NCBI GenBank assembly: GCA_030619405.1
Contig: JAUXBK010000022.1
Location: forward strand, 1-17,843
DNA length: 17,843 nucleotides
From: Sedimenticola sp.
GTDB taxonomy: Bacteria > Pseudomonadota > Gammaproteobacteria > Chromatiales > Chromatiaceae
Direction: 5' to 3'
The translations under genes and the position numbers were made by a program. Positions within the stretch are counted from its first letter, which is position 1. Every line of letters begins with the position of its first letter. This document shows positions 6,690 through 13,731 of this stretch, piece by piece. Below the pieces are notes generated by a model. The model did no database searches. It saw nothing but the letters and a program-made list of their open reading frames with translations, and was not told where the DNA came from.

Positions 6690-6809
6690 TGATATCTCCT
6701 CGATTAGTGTTGTTTTTTTCTTGCATGAGCACCATCCGTCTGACCCCCAGCATACTGATGAGTTCAGTTAGTCGGCATGCTGCCCCCCGGGGCAGTATAA
6801 ACCGACACC
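6690..6809. other. Non-coding leader of the DUF302 gene
   Basis: No gene is seen. CTGCCCC / GGGGCAG (6780-6795) is a perfect short palindrome followed by TATAAA. A promoter for the DUF302 gene is expected on the minus strand here but no convincing one can be chosen. Confidence 0.35.
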
Positions 6810-6949
6810 AGCTGAGGCTCTTGCAAAACGCTTAAATCCCCTCTCCACTTGAGGGAGATGGTCAGGATAAGGGTGATTAAAATCAAAGTGTTATCTTTTT
6901 CGACCCCCTCTCCCGGGGGGAGAGGGAGTATCTTGCAAGGACCTCAGCT
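6810..6949. repeat. CTCTTGCAAAA palindromic element, copy A
   Basis: The ends AGCTGAGGCTCTTGCAA (6810-6826) and TTGCAAGGACCTCAGCT (6933-6949) are inverted with 15 of 17 matches. Inside are CCCTCTCCC (6906-6914) and GGGAGAGGG (6918-6926) and a GGGAGATGGTCAGGATAAGG stretch. Bases 6815-6846 match the reverse complement of 13630-13661 (copy B) in 31 of 32 positions, so this is a dispersed family. Copy A is longer, with an extra central segment. Confidence 0.78.
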
Positions 6950-7008
6950 ACCTCATTTTTTATGTGAATCATCTGGAAATCAAACACCGAATTTCTTATG
7001 CTCTCTCA

Positions 7009-9537
7009 ATGAATCGCCCAAAACTAACAAAAAAAGAACTCGCGGCCCGCGCAGACAAGTTCGAAGAGCAGCTGGACCGCCTCAAGAACCGCCTGAACCG
7101 TTACTCCTACAAAAAGACCAAACAAGGCAACCGCCTGGAGCTGCTCCGGGAAAACACCCAGGCACTGGGCCAGCGGCTGGATCACCTGGACCGGCAACTC
7201 GCCCGTCTTGCCGTGGATGACGACAACCTGCCTGTTCAGTGGAAAAAGCTGCAGAAACAGGTGCGTAGCCTGAGGCAGGCAGTGGGAGAGTGGCAAACTC
7301 AGGGGCAGGTGGAAACCACCGACCTCACCGCGGGCCTGCAGGAGCTGCAGCAGAAGCAGCAGCGACTGAAAGCCGACCTGCGGTTGATGCACAAGGTGAT
7401 AAAACGGGTCTCCGATGGCAGCGACGACCTCCACCGCGACAGCAAAGAGCTGAGTAAGCACGTACGCAACCTGGAAGAGAGCAGCAGTGAGCTCTCCCTT
7501 CACCAGACCGCTCACGATGACCGTATCCGTGATCTGGAGGAGACCTTTGCCGAGTCCAGCCGACAGCAAGAGAAACGGCAGCGGAAGGAAAAAGAACAGG
7601 CGGAGTCCGAGCACAAAGCGGCCGGAAAGGACATCAAATCGCTGCAGGCAGAACTGACGCTGTTGCGCAGGAAGCTTTCCGACGGCCGCGGGCAGCAGAA
7701 AGATCTCAAACGCAGAATCGAGCAGCTCTCCAACCGGATCGGAGAACTTGGCGGGCAGTTGACAGCACTCCACGGCGACTTGGAGCACCGGCTGCAGAGC
7801 GGCGAACAGCGGCCAGAAGGGATCGAACAGCGGCTGCCGGAGCTGGAGTCACGATTGGAGTCGCTGCAGGCGGCACGGGAACAGGATAGCGGTATTATCG
7901 ATGCCTTGGAACTGAACCAGGAGAAATCGCTGCAGCTGGGCCAGGAGATGGCACAGGCTCAACAGGCCCTCTCCGAACACCTGAAGAGACTGGAACAGCA
8001 CCTGGAGCAGATACAGACCGAGGACGAGCAGGCAGTAGCCGGAATTCAGACCCTGGAAACCCGGTTTCAGGAACTCATCGCAGAGGCCACTCGCGAACGC
8101 TCCCGTGTCGACGGGCTGGAACAGGGGCTGGAACAGGGGCTGAACCAGTCCAGAGCAGACATCTCCCAGCTGCAGGAAGAGCTGCAGCAGGCATCACTGC
8201 AGCAACAGCAGCTGGAGCAGCAGATATCCACCCAGGGCGCAGATGGCGAACGTCGGGAGCAACAGCTGGGTGCACTGACGGAGACCACCCGGACCCACTC
8301 CGAACGGCTCGATTCACTGGATACCGCGATAGAGGCCTCCGGCACCAGGGCAAAGGAGCAGGAACAGCGGACCGGCGAGTGGATTGCGCGGCTGGGAGCC
8401 ACCCAGTCTGCCGCAGCCAAACGGCTGGACGCCATGGAAGCGGCAACCGGCGGTCACGATGACAGCATCTCCAGGCTGCACGCCGAACTCGAACAGACCA
8501 ATGATACCAGCAGCAACCAGCAACAACGGATCGAGGCCGCCCACACCAGCGGGCTCAGACACAGTATGGCGATTGCCGCCCTGCTGATCATCGGGCTGTT
8601 GGGCGGCATCGCCCTCTACCAGTTCCTGACTCAGAGAATCTCGGGGATAAAACGGGACGTGGCGCTGAGCCTGACCCAGCAGGGCGGTCAATACGCCCTG
8701 CGCCAACAGACCGAGGCCCAATATCAGCATCTGGAATCCGCCCTGGCAGAGACACGTCAGCAACGCGAAAAGCTTTCTGCCGATACCACAGCGCCGGTCG
8801 GGGTGGCGGACAGTGCGCGCATGGATTCCTCACCGGCGGATATGGTGGTACGCCTTGAACAGCGTCTCGCGCACAACGAAGAGCGTATCGGTGATCTATC
8901 GGCGTTGATAGCCGACCGGGCTGCGGTCGCCCCGGCCCCAACCGCAGCGCGCCCGCTGCGGGATGCAGTGACAGGCATAGAGCGCGAGATAGCGGCACTC
9001 CAGGCCAGTGTAAAGGACCTGCAGTCATCGACTCAGCCTGATAGCGAACTGGAGCAACGTGCTGCATCACTGGAGCTCTCGCTCTCCCAGGTTCAGGAAG
9101 CGTTGGAGCATCGGCTGCAGCCGATGGAAAGAGAACAGGAACAACGACTGGAACAGCAGCAGCTGCTGAGTGACAGGATCGATACCCTGACCCGCTCCGT
9201 GGCAGCCTTGAAACAGGAATTCCGGCTCTCGAGCCTGCCTGGACAGGAACAGCGATGGGAACAGGCGGTCGAGATCGGGCAGTACAGTATCCAGCTGCTG
9301 GGCATGCACAACCCCAAGACATTGCTCGCGTTTGCCGAACGTTATCCACTGGATGGAGAGCGCGCCTACGCCCTGACCAGCCACAAAGAGCGGAAGTGGT
9401 ACATCCTGCTGTATGGCATATTCAACAACATTCAGGATGCCAAAGCCGCACTCGACGCCCTGCCGGATTCCATCAAAGTGTATCACCCCTGGATTCGGGA
9501 GCTACCAGCTGGCCTCAGCTTCACCTCGATCCCCTGA
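7009..9537 (+). CDS. Large coiled-coil membrane protein with C-terminal SPOR domain (DamX-like)
   Basis: From the ATG at 7009 this is an 842-residue protein; a GTG at 6964 would add 15 residues, and neither start has a clear ribosome site. Residues 1-519 are almost continuous charged coiled coil (rich in Glu, Gln, Leu, Arg), predicted cytoplasmic. One transmembrane helix follows at about 520-540 (MAIAALLIIGLLGGIALYQF). Residues 541-750 are periplasmic with more coiled coil. The C-terminus (about 755-842) is a SPOR domain: YSIQLLGMHNPKTLLAF, KERKWYILLYGIF and PWIRELP match the DamX SPOR pattern. SPOR domains bind peptidoglycan stripped of stem peptides at the division septum, so a cell-division or envelope role is likely. 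DamX has only a short cytoplasmic part, so this architecture is unusual. No aroK/aroB/dam neighbours are present. Confidence 0.9.
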   Translation: MNRPKLTKKELAARADKFEEQLDRLKNRLNRYSYKKTKQGNRLELLRENTQALGQRLDHLDRQLARLAVDDDNLPVQWKKLQKQVRSLRQAVGEWQTQGQVETTDLTAGLQELQQKQQRLKADLRLMHKVIKRVSDGSDDLHRDSKELSKHVRNLEESSSELSLHQTAHDDRIRDLEETFAESSRQQEKRQRKEKEQAESEHKAAGKDIKSLQAELTLLRRKLSDGRGQQKDLKRRIEQLSNRIGELGGQLTALHGDLEHRLQSGEQRPEGIEQRLPELESRLESLQAAREQDSGIIDALELNQEKSLQLGQEMAQAQQALSEHLKRLEQHLEQIQTEDEQAVAGIQTLETRFQELIAEATRERSRVDGLEQGLEQGLNQSRADISQLQEELQQASLQQQQLEQQISTQGADGERREQQLGALTETTRTHSERLDSLDTAIEASGTRAKEQEQRTGEWIARLGATQSAAAKRLDAMEAATGGHDDSISRLHAELEQTNDTSSNQQQRIEAAHTSGLRHSMAIAALLIIGLLGGIALYQFLTQRISGIKRDVALSLTQQGGQYALRQQTEAQYQHLESALAETRQQREKLSADTTAPVGVADSARMDSSPADMVVRLEQRLAHNEERIGDLSALIADRAAVAPAPTAARPLRDAVTGIEREIAALQASVKDLQSSTQPDSELEQRAASLELSLSQVQEALEHRLQPMEREQEQRLEQQQLLSDRIDTLTRSVAALKQEFRLSSLPGQEQRWEQAVEIGQYSIQLLGMHNPKTLLAFAERYPLDGERAYALTSHKERKWYILLYGIFNNIQDAKAALDALPDSIKVYHPWIRELPAGLSFTSIP
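8113..8148 (+). repeat. Three tandem 12-base units inside the coiled-coil gene
   Basis: GGGCTGGAACAG occurs twice in a row (8113-8124, 8125-8136), followed by GGGCTGAACCAG (8137-8148). They encode a GLEQ-GLEQ-GLNQ run. Because the unit is a multiple of three, copy number changes would keep the frame and only alter coiled-coil length. Confidence 0.7.
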
Positions 9538-9540
9538 CCG

Positions 9541-9900
9541 GCCGGGAAAAATCATTCTCGCGCAAAGACGCAAACCAAAACCTTGAAAAACCAAAACATG
9601 AAAAGAATGTCTCGCGCAAAGGCGCAAAGGCGCAAAGGAAAACCAAAACACAAAAACAAGATAAAAAACTAATGATTGCTGCCTGTTTGTGTGCCCTACA
9701 CCCTGGAACCTGTGCCATAGGACAGATTCACTGCTGGTTTTTGACTATTGCGGGTTTGTGGCTACTTCGATTCCCGGTTGGTCGTTCAGCTGCGTCCCAT
9801 TGAAAGTACACCAGCAATAATTCAGCATTTTTTGGGTTTTGTTTTTAACGGTTTTCCTTTGCGCCTTTGCGCGAGAATGCTTTTCCGGTTTTTCCCGCTC
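9541..9900. repeat. Inverted-repeat element filling the gap between two convergent genes
   Basis: The left arm (about 9543-9582) holds CATTCTCGCGCAAAGACG, and the right arm (9850-9896), read on the minus strand, holds CATTCTCGCGCAAAGGCG. Both are joined to a CCGG..AAAA outer end and an AAAACC inner end. A third copy, in direct orientation, lies at 9610-9644 and matches the right arm exactly apart from one extra CGCAAAGG-type unit. The central part (about 9670-9845) has no recognisable gene. The arms span almost exactly from one stop codon (9537) to the other (9901), consistent with an inserted repeat acting as a shared 3' end. Confidence 0.7.
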
Positions 9901-10479
9901 TCATTCCGGCCGCGCCTGCAGCTGCTGCCGGATCATGGCCTCACTCTGCTCGCTGTCCCACTCCGCGGGACCAACCCGAACACCGAGGGTCCGCCCCTCC
10001 CGGTCGATCAGAAAGGTCGTCGGCAACCCCGGCACCCGCAATGCCGTCGAGACATCATCGGTCGGGTCGAGGTAGATTCCGAGAGATTGGATACCTGCGC
10101 TTTTATAGAACCGTGTTACGGAAACCAGACCGTTGAGATCCGTGGAGAGGGGCAGAACCATGAAATCCTTCCCCCCCAATCTGGCCTGCAGTCGATCCAG
10201 TGAAGGCATCTCCTGGCGGCAGGGCGGACACCAGGTCGCCCAGATGTTCAACAATAGCACCTTGCCGCGAAAATCCTCCAGCGAAAGGGACCTGTTGTCT
10301 GCATCGATGAACTTGAACTCAGGTAGAACCTGGGGCTTTTCAAGCAGTCCGATCGGTCCTGCTACACTCCCACTTCCCGTCTTGTTACTCTCCGGGATCG
10401 CCGGCAACCGGGAGGCCATCAGATAGATGACCACCACCAGCGACACCACCACCATCAAAGGTATCAGCGCCCGCTTCAT
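9901..10479 (-). CDS. TlpA/ResA-type membrane-anchored thioredoxin-like protein
   Basis: A 192-residue thiol-disulfide oxidoreductase anchored to the periplasmic side by an N-terminal helix (residues 5-22, ALIPLMVVVSLVVVIYLM). The thioredoxin fold begins near residue 53 (PEFKFIDADNRSLSLEDFRGK). The active site is NIWATWCPPC with Cys84 and Cys87, and the cis-Pro segment is GLPTTFLID (151-159). Proteins of this type reduce disulfides in cytochrome c maturation or in exported proteins. The frame is open to an ATG at 10527, which would add 16 residues; I prefer the inner ATG because it places the membrane anchor at the N-terminus, though its ribosome site is poor. It may be transcribed together with the upstream cheR, but the gap contains repeats. 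Confidence 0.9.
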   Translation of the reverse strand: MKRALIPLMVVVSLVVVIYLMASRLPAIPESNKTGSGSVAGPIGLLEKPQVLPEFKFIDADNRSLSLEDFRGKVLLLNIWATWCPPCRQEMPSLDRLQARLGGKDFMVLPLSTDLNGLVSVTRFYKSAGIQSLGIYLDPTDDVSTALRVPGLPTTFLIDREGRTLGVRVGPAEWDSEQSEAMIRQQLQARPE

Positions 10480-10562
10480 AGCCTTATCTTCACGCTCGTT
10501 CCTGGCATTCAATCTCGAATTGCCCATTCATCCAGGGCGGCGCAGTGCAGGCAGGCCCCATT

Positions 10563-10625
10563 GGTGGATGCGGCGCGCATAAGTGTGGTGCAGGACAGGA
10601 GGCCTGTGGGCGCGCCTTATCCACC
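10563..10625. repeat. GGTGGAT/ATCCACC palindromic intergenic repeat
   Basis: GGTGGATGCGGCGCGC (10563-10578) pairs with GCGCGCCTTATCCACC (10610-10625), 14 of 16 complementary, the other two allowing G-U pairs in RNA. The centre has ACAGG / CCTGT (10595-10607). It lies between cheR and the TlpA-like gene and resembles the GGGTGGATAAG-type dispersed repeats of proteobacteria. Confidence 0.7.
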
Positions 10626-10661
10626 CTACGAAAATGCCCCGGGTTATTGAGAATTTATTAT

Positions 10662-10675
10662 ACCTAGATCCTGCA
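10662..10675. repeat. Fragment of the CCTAGATCCTGCA element
   Basis: ACCTAGATCCTGCA is identical to the arm of the element at 5144-5202. It lies 7 bases beyond the stop codon of cheR. Only half of one arm remains, and the sequence then diverges. Confidence 0.65.
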
Positions 10676-10682
10676 TCATCGA

Positions 10683-11558
10683 TCAGGAGGTTTTCAGGCG
10701 ATAGGCAATACCATTGAACTCGTTGACCATCTCGAACTGATCGCAGTGATGAGAGAGTGATTCGGTAGAGCCCAGGAACAGATAGCCACCGGGATTCAGG
10801 ATTCGGGCCATTCGTTGCAGAATATCCTGTTTCTGGACGCTGGAGAAGTAGATGAGGACATTACGGCAAAAGATGACATCGAAGCGGCCCAGCATCTCGT
10901 AACCCCGGGTCAGGTTCAGCTCTCGGAAGCTCACCAGGCGTTTTATCTCCGGCCGCACCTCGAGACACTCACCGCGCGTGACGAAACAACCGTTTCGCTG
11001 ATCGAGATTCAGGCCCCGGGACGCAGCCAGACCACAATAGACGCCCTTTCGCGCCTCATCCAGCACACTGCCGGATATATCGGTAGCCAGGATCTCCACC
11101 ACACCCTTCGGAAGACCAGGATTTTCGGACTGGAACTCATTTACCGCCATACCGATGTTGTAAGGCTCCTGGCCCGAGGAGCAGGCTGCCGACCAGATCC
11201 GTAATCTCTGACCCGGACGCGTCGTCAGCTCGGGCAGTATCCGCCCGATCAGCAGGCGAAAGTGTGCCGGATCCCGAAACCAGAAGGTTTCATTTGTGGT
11301 CATGGCATCGATGATGCTGGTGCGAAGCAACGGGTTGCTGCCGGTCCGCAGATGGCTCAGGAGGTCACCCACCGTGGCCACATCATACTTCCGCATCAGG
11401 CCACCGAGCCGGCTGGAGACCAGATACTCCTTTCCTGCTCCCAGCATAATGCCGCAGGCCTCCTGCAAAAAACGCTGAAAGGCCTCGTAATCACCCTGGG
11501 CCAAGGTCCGCCGGGATGCCGCTCCCTGCATGGTTCCGTTCGATTCCGCTCGCATCAT
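10683..11558 (-). CDS. cheR: CheR-type chemotaxis protein methyltransferase
   Basis: This 291-residue enzyme transfers methyl groups from S-adenosylmethionine to glutamates of chemoreceptors, resetting sensitivity during chemotaxis. The N-terminal helical domain spans about residues 20-85. The catalytic domain starts with MTTNETFWFRD (86-96), followed by the SAM-binding segment RIWSAACSSGQEPYNI (120-135), LATDISGSVLDEAR, and FDVIFCRNVLIYF near the end of the fold. GGYLFLGSTESL is the usual late motif. Two ATG codons stand side by side at the start; GGA lies a few bases upstream. It diverges from flgA, as expected for a chemotaxis gene in a flagellar locus, but the frequent partner cheV is absent. 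Confidence 0.94.
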   Translation of the reverse strand: MMRAESNGTMQGAASRRTLAQGDYEAFQRFLQEACGIMLGAGKEYLVSSRLGGLMRKYDVATVGDLLSHLRTGSNPLLRTSIIDAMTTNETFWFRDPAHFRLLIGRILPELTTRPGQRLRIWSAACSSGQEPYNIGMAVNEFQSENPGLPKGVVEILATDISGSVLDEARKGVYCGLAASRGLNLDQRNGCFVTRGECLEVRPEIKRLVSFRELNLTRGYEMLGRFDVIFCRNVLIYFSSVQKQDILQRMARILNPGGYLFLGSTESLSHHCDQFEMVNEFNGIAYRLKTS

Positions 11559-11697
11559 TTCAATCCAACTGATCCTATCAGGCAGCCTTTTCCACGTCGA
11601 TGATTCTCACCATTTTACATAAGGTATGCAGAGTTAGCGGCGGAGAGCGAGACAGCTTTAACGATTATTTTGGATCTTTTGGGAATAGGAAAAAAAC

Positions 11698-11712
11698 GGC
11701 ACATTCATTGCA
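11698..11712 (+). promoter_or_regulatory. Candidate sigma-54 promoter for flgA
   Basis: GGCACATTCATTGCA holds the two essential doublets, GG at 11698-11699 and GC at 11710-11711, with exactly the spacing of the TGGCAC-N5-TTGC consensus. GGCAC and TTGCA are both intact; only the bases before GG and the one after GGCAC differ. It lies about 85 bases upstream of the flgA start, giving a leader of roughly 75 bases. RpoN-dependent control of early flagellar genes is known in Pseudomonas and Vibrio. The rest of the 239-base cheR-flgA gap shows no other clear signal. Confidence 0.65.
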
Positions 11713-11797
11713 TATTAACTACTGACCCCTCGCGCACGTCGGGTTTTCGACACCTGTATGAACGGGCCAATCGACCCAACAGCGGAATCGACACCAT

Positions 11798-12562
11798 ATG
11801 ATCACATATACAATACCGTCAGCCCGTCGATCACAGACTGAAGATGCGCCTCCAAAACAGCGGCGATTACTGGTATTGCTCTTCATCGCCTCCCTGTGGC
11901 TGACCTGGGGTGGACCAGTGGCGGCAGCCCCGGTGCAAGACCACCAAAGCATCCAGGAGGCGGCCCGGCGACATGTGCTGAAACAGCTTTCCAACACCCG
12001 GGAGGGGGTAACACTGTCGGTCGGCCGACTGGACAGCAGGCTGCAGCTGGCACGCTGTAAAACCCCTCTGAAAACCTTCTCTCCACCGGGCAAACGCCGT
12101 TCAGCCAAGCAGACCATCGGTGTCCGCTGCAGCGGAGAGCAACCCTGGACCCTCTACGTCCCGGTCACTGTCCGTGTGCAGAAGATGGTTCTGGTGGCCA
12201 GTCGGGGGCTGCCCCGTGGAAGCATCATCGGTGCCGACGATATCCGGATAGAAGAACGTGACATCAAGCGCCTGCACCGGGGATACTTGTCGGACCCCGA
12301 ACGGGTATTGGGTAAGACCCTGAAACGCACGGTGCAGGAGAACAGCGTCATTCTGCCGGGCCAGGTTGCGCTGCCCCGGGCGATCAAACGCGGCAGCGAG
12401 GTGGTGATCCTCGGGACCAGTGGTGCGCTTACCGTTAGGATGACCGGTAAGGCACTCGCCAGCGGATCGAAAGGGGATCGCATCCGAGTGTTGAACAAGA
12501 GTTCCAAGCGCAAGGTCGAGGCTATCATCATTGCCCCCGGGGTCGTGCAAGTTACGCTTTAA
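11798..12562 (+). CDS. flgA: Flagellar P-ring assembly chaperone FlgA
   Basis: FlgA is a periplasmic chaperone needed for polymerising FlgI into the flagellar P ring. The 254-residue product has a hydrophobic export signal at about residues 23-43, cleavable after VAAA. The C-terminal SAF-type region is clear: VASRGLPRGSIIGADDIRIEE, then ENSVILPGQVALPRAIKRG, and the closing SGSKGDRIRVLNKSS and IAPGVVQV segments typical of FlgA. The N-terminal 22 residues before the signal are longer than usual, so a later start is possible, but no better ATG is near. A sigma-54-like promoter precedes it. flgM follows after 151 bases. Confidence 0.93.
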   Translation: MITYTIPSARRSQTEDAPPKQRRLLVLLFIASLWLTWGGPVAAAPVQDHQSIQEAARRHVLKQLSNTREGVTLSVGRLDSRLQLARCKTPLKTFSPPGKRRSAKQTIGVRCSGEQPWTLYVPVTVRVQKMVLVASRGLPRGSIIGADDIRIEERDIKRLHRGYLSDPERVLGKTLKRTVQENSVILPGQVALPRAIKRGSEVVILGTSGALTVRMTGKALASGSKGDRIRVLNKSSKRKVEAIIIAPGVVQVTL

Positions 12563-12649
12563 CTAATTGTCTTTAAATGATTAACAGGTAAATACGGAGC
12601 GAATTAAACGCCCTTCCCGGGGATTGTGCCACAACCCTGTCATCGGTAC

Positions 12650-12677
12650 TAAAGTTTTCAATCCCTGAGGCCGCTAC
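12650..12677 (+). promoter_or_regulatory. Candidate sigma-28 (FliA) promoter for flgM
   Basis: TAAAGTTT (12650-12657) matches the FliA -35 exactly. GCCGCTAC (12670-12677) matches six of eight bases of the -10 GCCGATAA. The spacer is 12 bases, one longer than the usual 11. It lies 36 bases before the flgM start. flgM is commonly transcribed both with flgA and from its own FliA promoter, which makes a feedback loop because FlgM inhibits FliA. Confidence 0.6.
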
Positions 12678-12690
12678 CTCCGTTGAAAAC
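12654..12690. repeat. Inverted repeat around the flgM promoter
   Basis: GTTTTCAA (12654-12661) and TTGAAAAC (12683-12690) are perfect 8-base inverted arms flanking the -10 candidate. The left arm overlaps the -35 element and the right arm overlaps the expected transcription start. It could be a binding site for a regulator, or a hairpin in read-through RNA from flgA. Confidence 0.5.
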
Positions 12691-12713
12691 CTTGCTAATC
12701 AGACAGGTGTGCT

Positions 12714-13040
12714 ATGAGCGTTAAAATCAATTTGCCCGGCAGACATATACAGAAGAACAGTGGCGCCAGCAGCCAGGTTGCAGCAATGGGCAAGAGCGGG
12801 AAGGCGGCTCAGGCAGGGCCGGCATCTGCCGGCCGTGACCAGTTCAGCCTGACCAGTTCCGCGACTCAGCTCAAGGCGCTGGAGGAGCAGATAGCGGCGC
12901 AGCCTAGCGTGGATACCCAGCGTGTATCCGGTGTTCAGCGTGCCGTGTTGAGCGGTAGTTTCCAGTTCGAGCCGGTGGTGGCAGCAGACAACATGCTGAG
13001 TCAGGAGAAAGAGTTCGCCATGCTCGAAATGAAGAAATAA
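12714..13040 (+). CDS. flgM: Anti-sigma-28 factor FlgM
   Basis: FlgM binds and inhibits the flagellar sigma factor FliA until the hook is complete and FlgM is exported. The 108-residue protein has the typical disordered, polar N-terminal half (MSVKINLPGR, then Gly/Ser/Ala-rich) and the C-terminal sigma-binding helices at about residues 48-105 (SATQLKALEEQIAAQP, VDTQRVSGVQRAVLSGSFQ, then a final helix). Length is normal. AGGTG precedes the ATG. Its TAA stop shares a base with the flgN start (TAATG), so the two are translationally coupled. The C-terminal helix near MLSQEKEFAMLEMKK is less standard, but position and pattern leave little doubt. Confidence 0.9.
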   Translation: MSVKINLPGRHIQKNSGASSQVAAMGKSGKAAQAGPASAGRDQFSLTSSATQLKALEEQIAAQPSVDTQRVSGVQRAVLSGSFQFEPVVAADNMLSQEKEFAMLEMKK

Positions 13041-13534
13041 TGGCGATGAAACTCAGTGACCAACAGCGCGCGCGACTCACACAGCTGTTTTCCACAGGGC
13101 TGAAGGGGGTTCATGACCTCCTCCAATCCCTGGAGCAGGAGCATGAAGCCCTCACCCGAGGTGACCCGGAGAGCATCACCGAGTGCGTTGCCCGCAAGCA
13201 GGCTCAGATGCAGCAGGTACAGCAGAACCTGATCGACAGGACCAGATTCATCCGCGGAGAGTTCGGAAAACTGGCTGACGAGGGTAACTTCACCGCTCTG
13301 GTGAAGGGACTGGAAACGGGGGATCTACTTGCTGAGCAGTGGCAACGGCTGCAGGCACTATCCATAAAACTGCGGGAACAAAACGATATCAACGGCAACA
13401 TGATCGCCCTCAGCCAACAGCATGTGCGGCAGTCCATCGACATCCTGACCGGCTCTACCGCATACGATCATACCTATGGACCTCGGGGAGACCGCTCCCA
13501 GGAGCGCCAGTCCCACACACTGGCCAAGGTGTAG
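13040..13534 (+). CDS. flgN: Flagellar export chaperone FlgN
   Basis: FlgN is the cytoplasmic chaperone for the hook-filament junction proteins FlgK and FlgL. This 164-residue protein is almost all helical and rich in Gln, Glu and Leu, with the FlgN-type core LLQSLEQEHEALTRGDPESI (27-46) followed by VARKQAQMQQVQQNLIDR. The C-terminal part has NGNMIALSQQHVRQSIDILTG, the usual last helix. The ATG overlaps the flgM stop; an alternative ATG two codons later is possible. Identification rests on helical pattern plus its place directly after flgM. Confidence 0.88.
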   Translation: MAMKLSDQQRARLTQLFSTGLKGVHDLLQSLEQEHEALTRGDPESITECVARKQAQMQQVQQNLIDRTRFIRGEFGKLADEGNFTALVKGLETGDLLAEQWQRLQALSIKLREQNDINGNMIALSQQHVRQSIDILTGSTAYDHTYGPRGDRSQERQSHTLAKV

Positions 13535-13563
13535 CAGACACCTCATTTTCTGCCATTGCCCGA

Positions 13564-13587
13564 TTAACCGCGAGTGGACGCGAATGA
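13564..13587. repeat. CCGCG/ACGCG dispersed repeat fragment
   Basis: TTAACCGCGAGTGGACGCGA resembles, in opposite orientation, the TTAATCCGCG-type stretch at 3385-3411. It lies just after flgN and before the copy B palindrome. Confidence 0.45.
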
Positions 13588-13593
13588 AAACAC

Positions 13594-13667
13594 CACTGAG
13601 GTTCTTGCAAAATACCCCCTCCCCCCCCGGGAGAGGGGATTTAAGAGTTTTGCAAGAGCCTCCACTG
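13594..13667. repeat. CTCTTGCAAAA palindromic element, copy B
   Basis: CACTGAGGTTCTTGCAAAA (about 13594-13612) and TTTTGCAAGAGCCTCCACTG (13648-13667) are imperfect inverted arms. The centre is a C8 run meeting GGGAGAGGGG, so CCCCTC..CCC / GGGAGAGGGG can pair. Its reverse complement matches copy A at 6815-6846 in 31 of 32 bases. It separates flgN from the PilZ gene and could weaken read-through between them. Confidence 0.75.
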
Positions 13668-13731
13668 ACTTGCACTTGGGCAGGATCCCCAAGGTTCGCA
13701 AAACCCACCTGGATGCAGACTGAAACCACCG

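Noticed and set aside
7024..7788. Long minus-strand open frame rich in Leu and Phe
   Set aside because: It is the antisense shadow of the coiled-coil gene; CTG/CAG-rich coding sequence read backwards stays open and gives a hydrophobic peptide with no motif.
8588..9349. 253-codon minus-strand open frame
   Set aside because: Arg/Pro/Ala-rich, no motif, fully antisense to the clear SPOR-protein frame.
9610..9644. Possible CRISPR-like short repeats
   Set aside because: The CGCAAAGG units are adjacent without spacers and belong to a dispersed intergenic repeat family.
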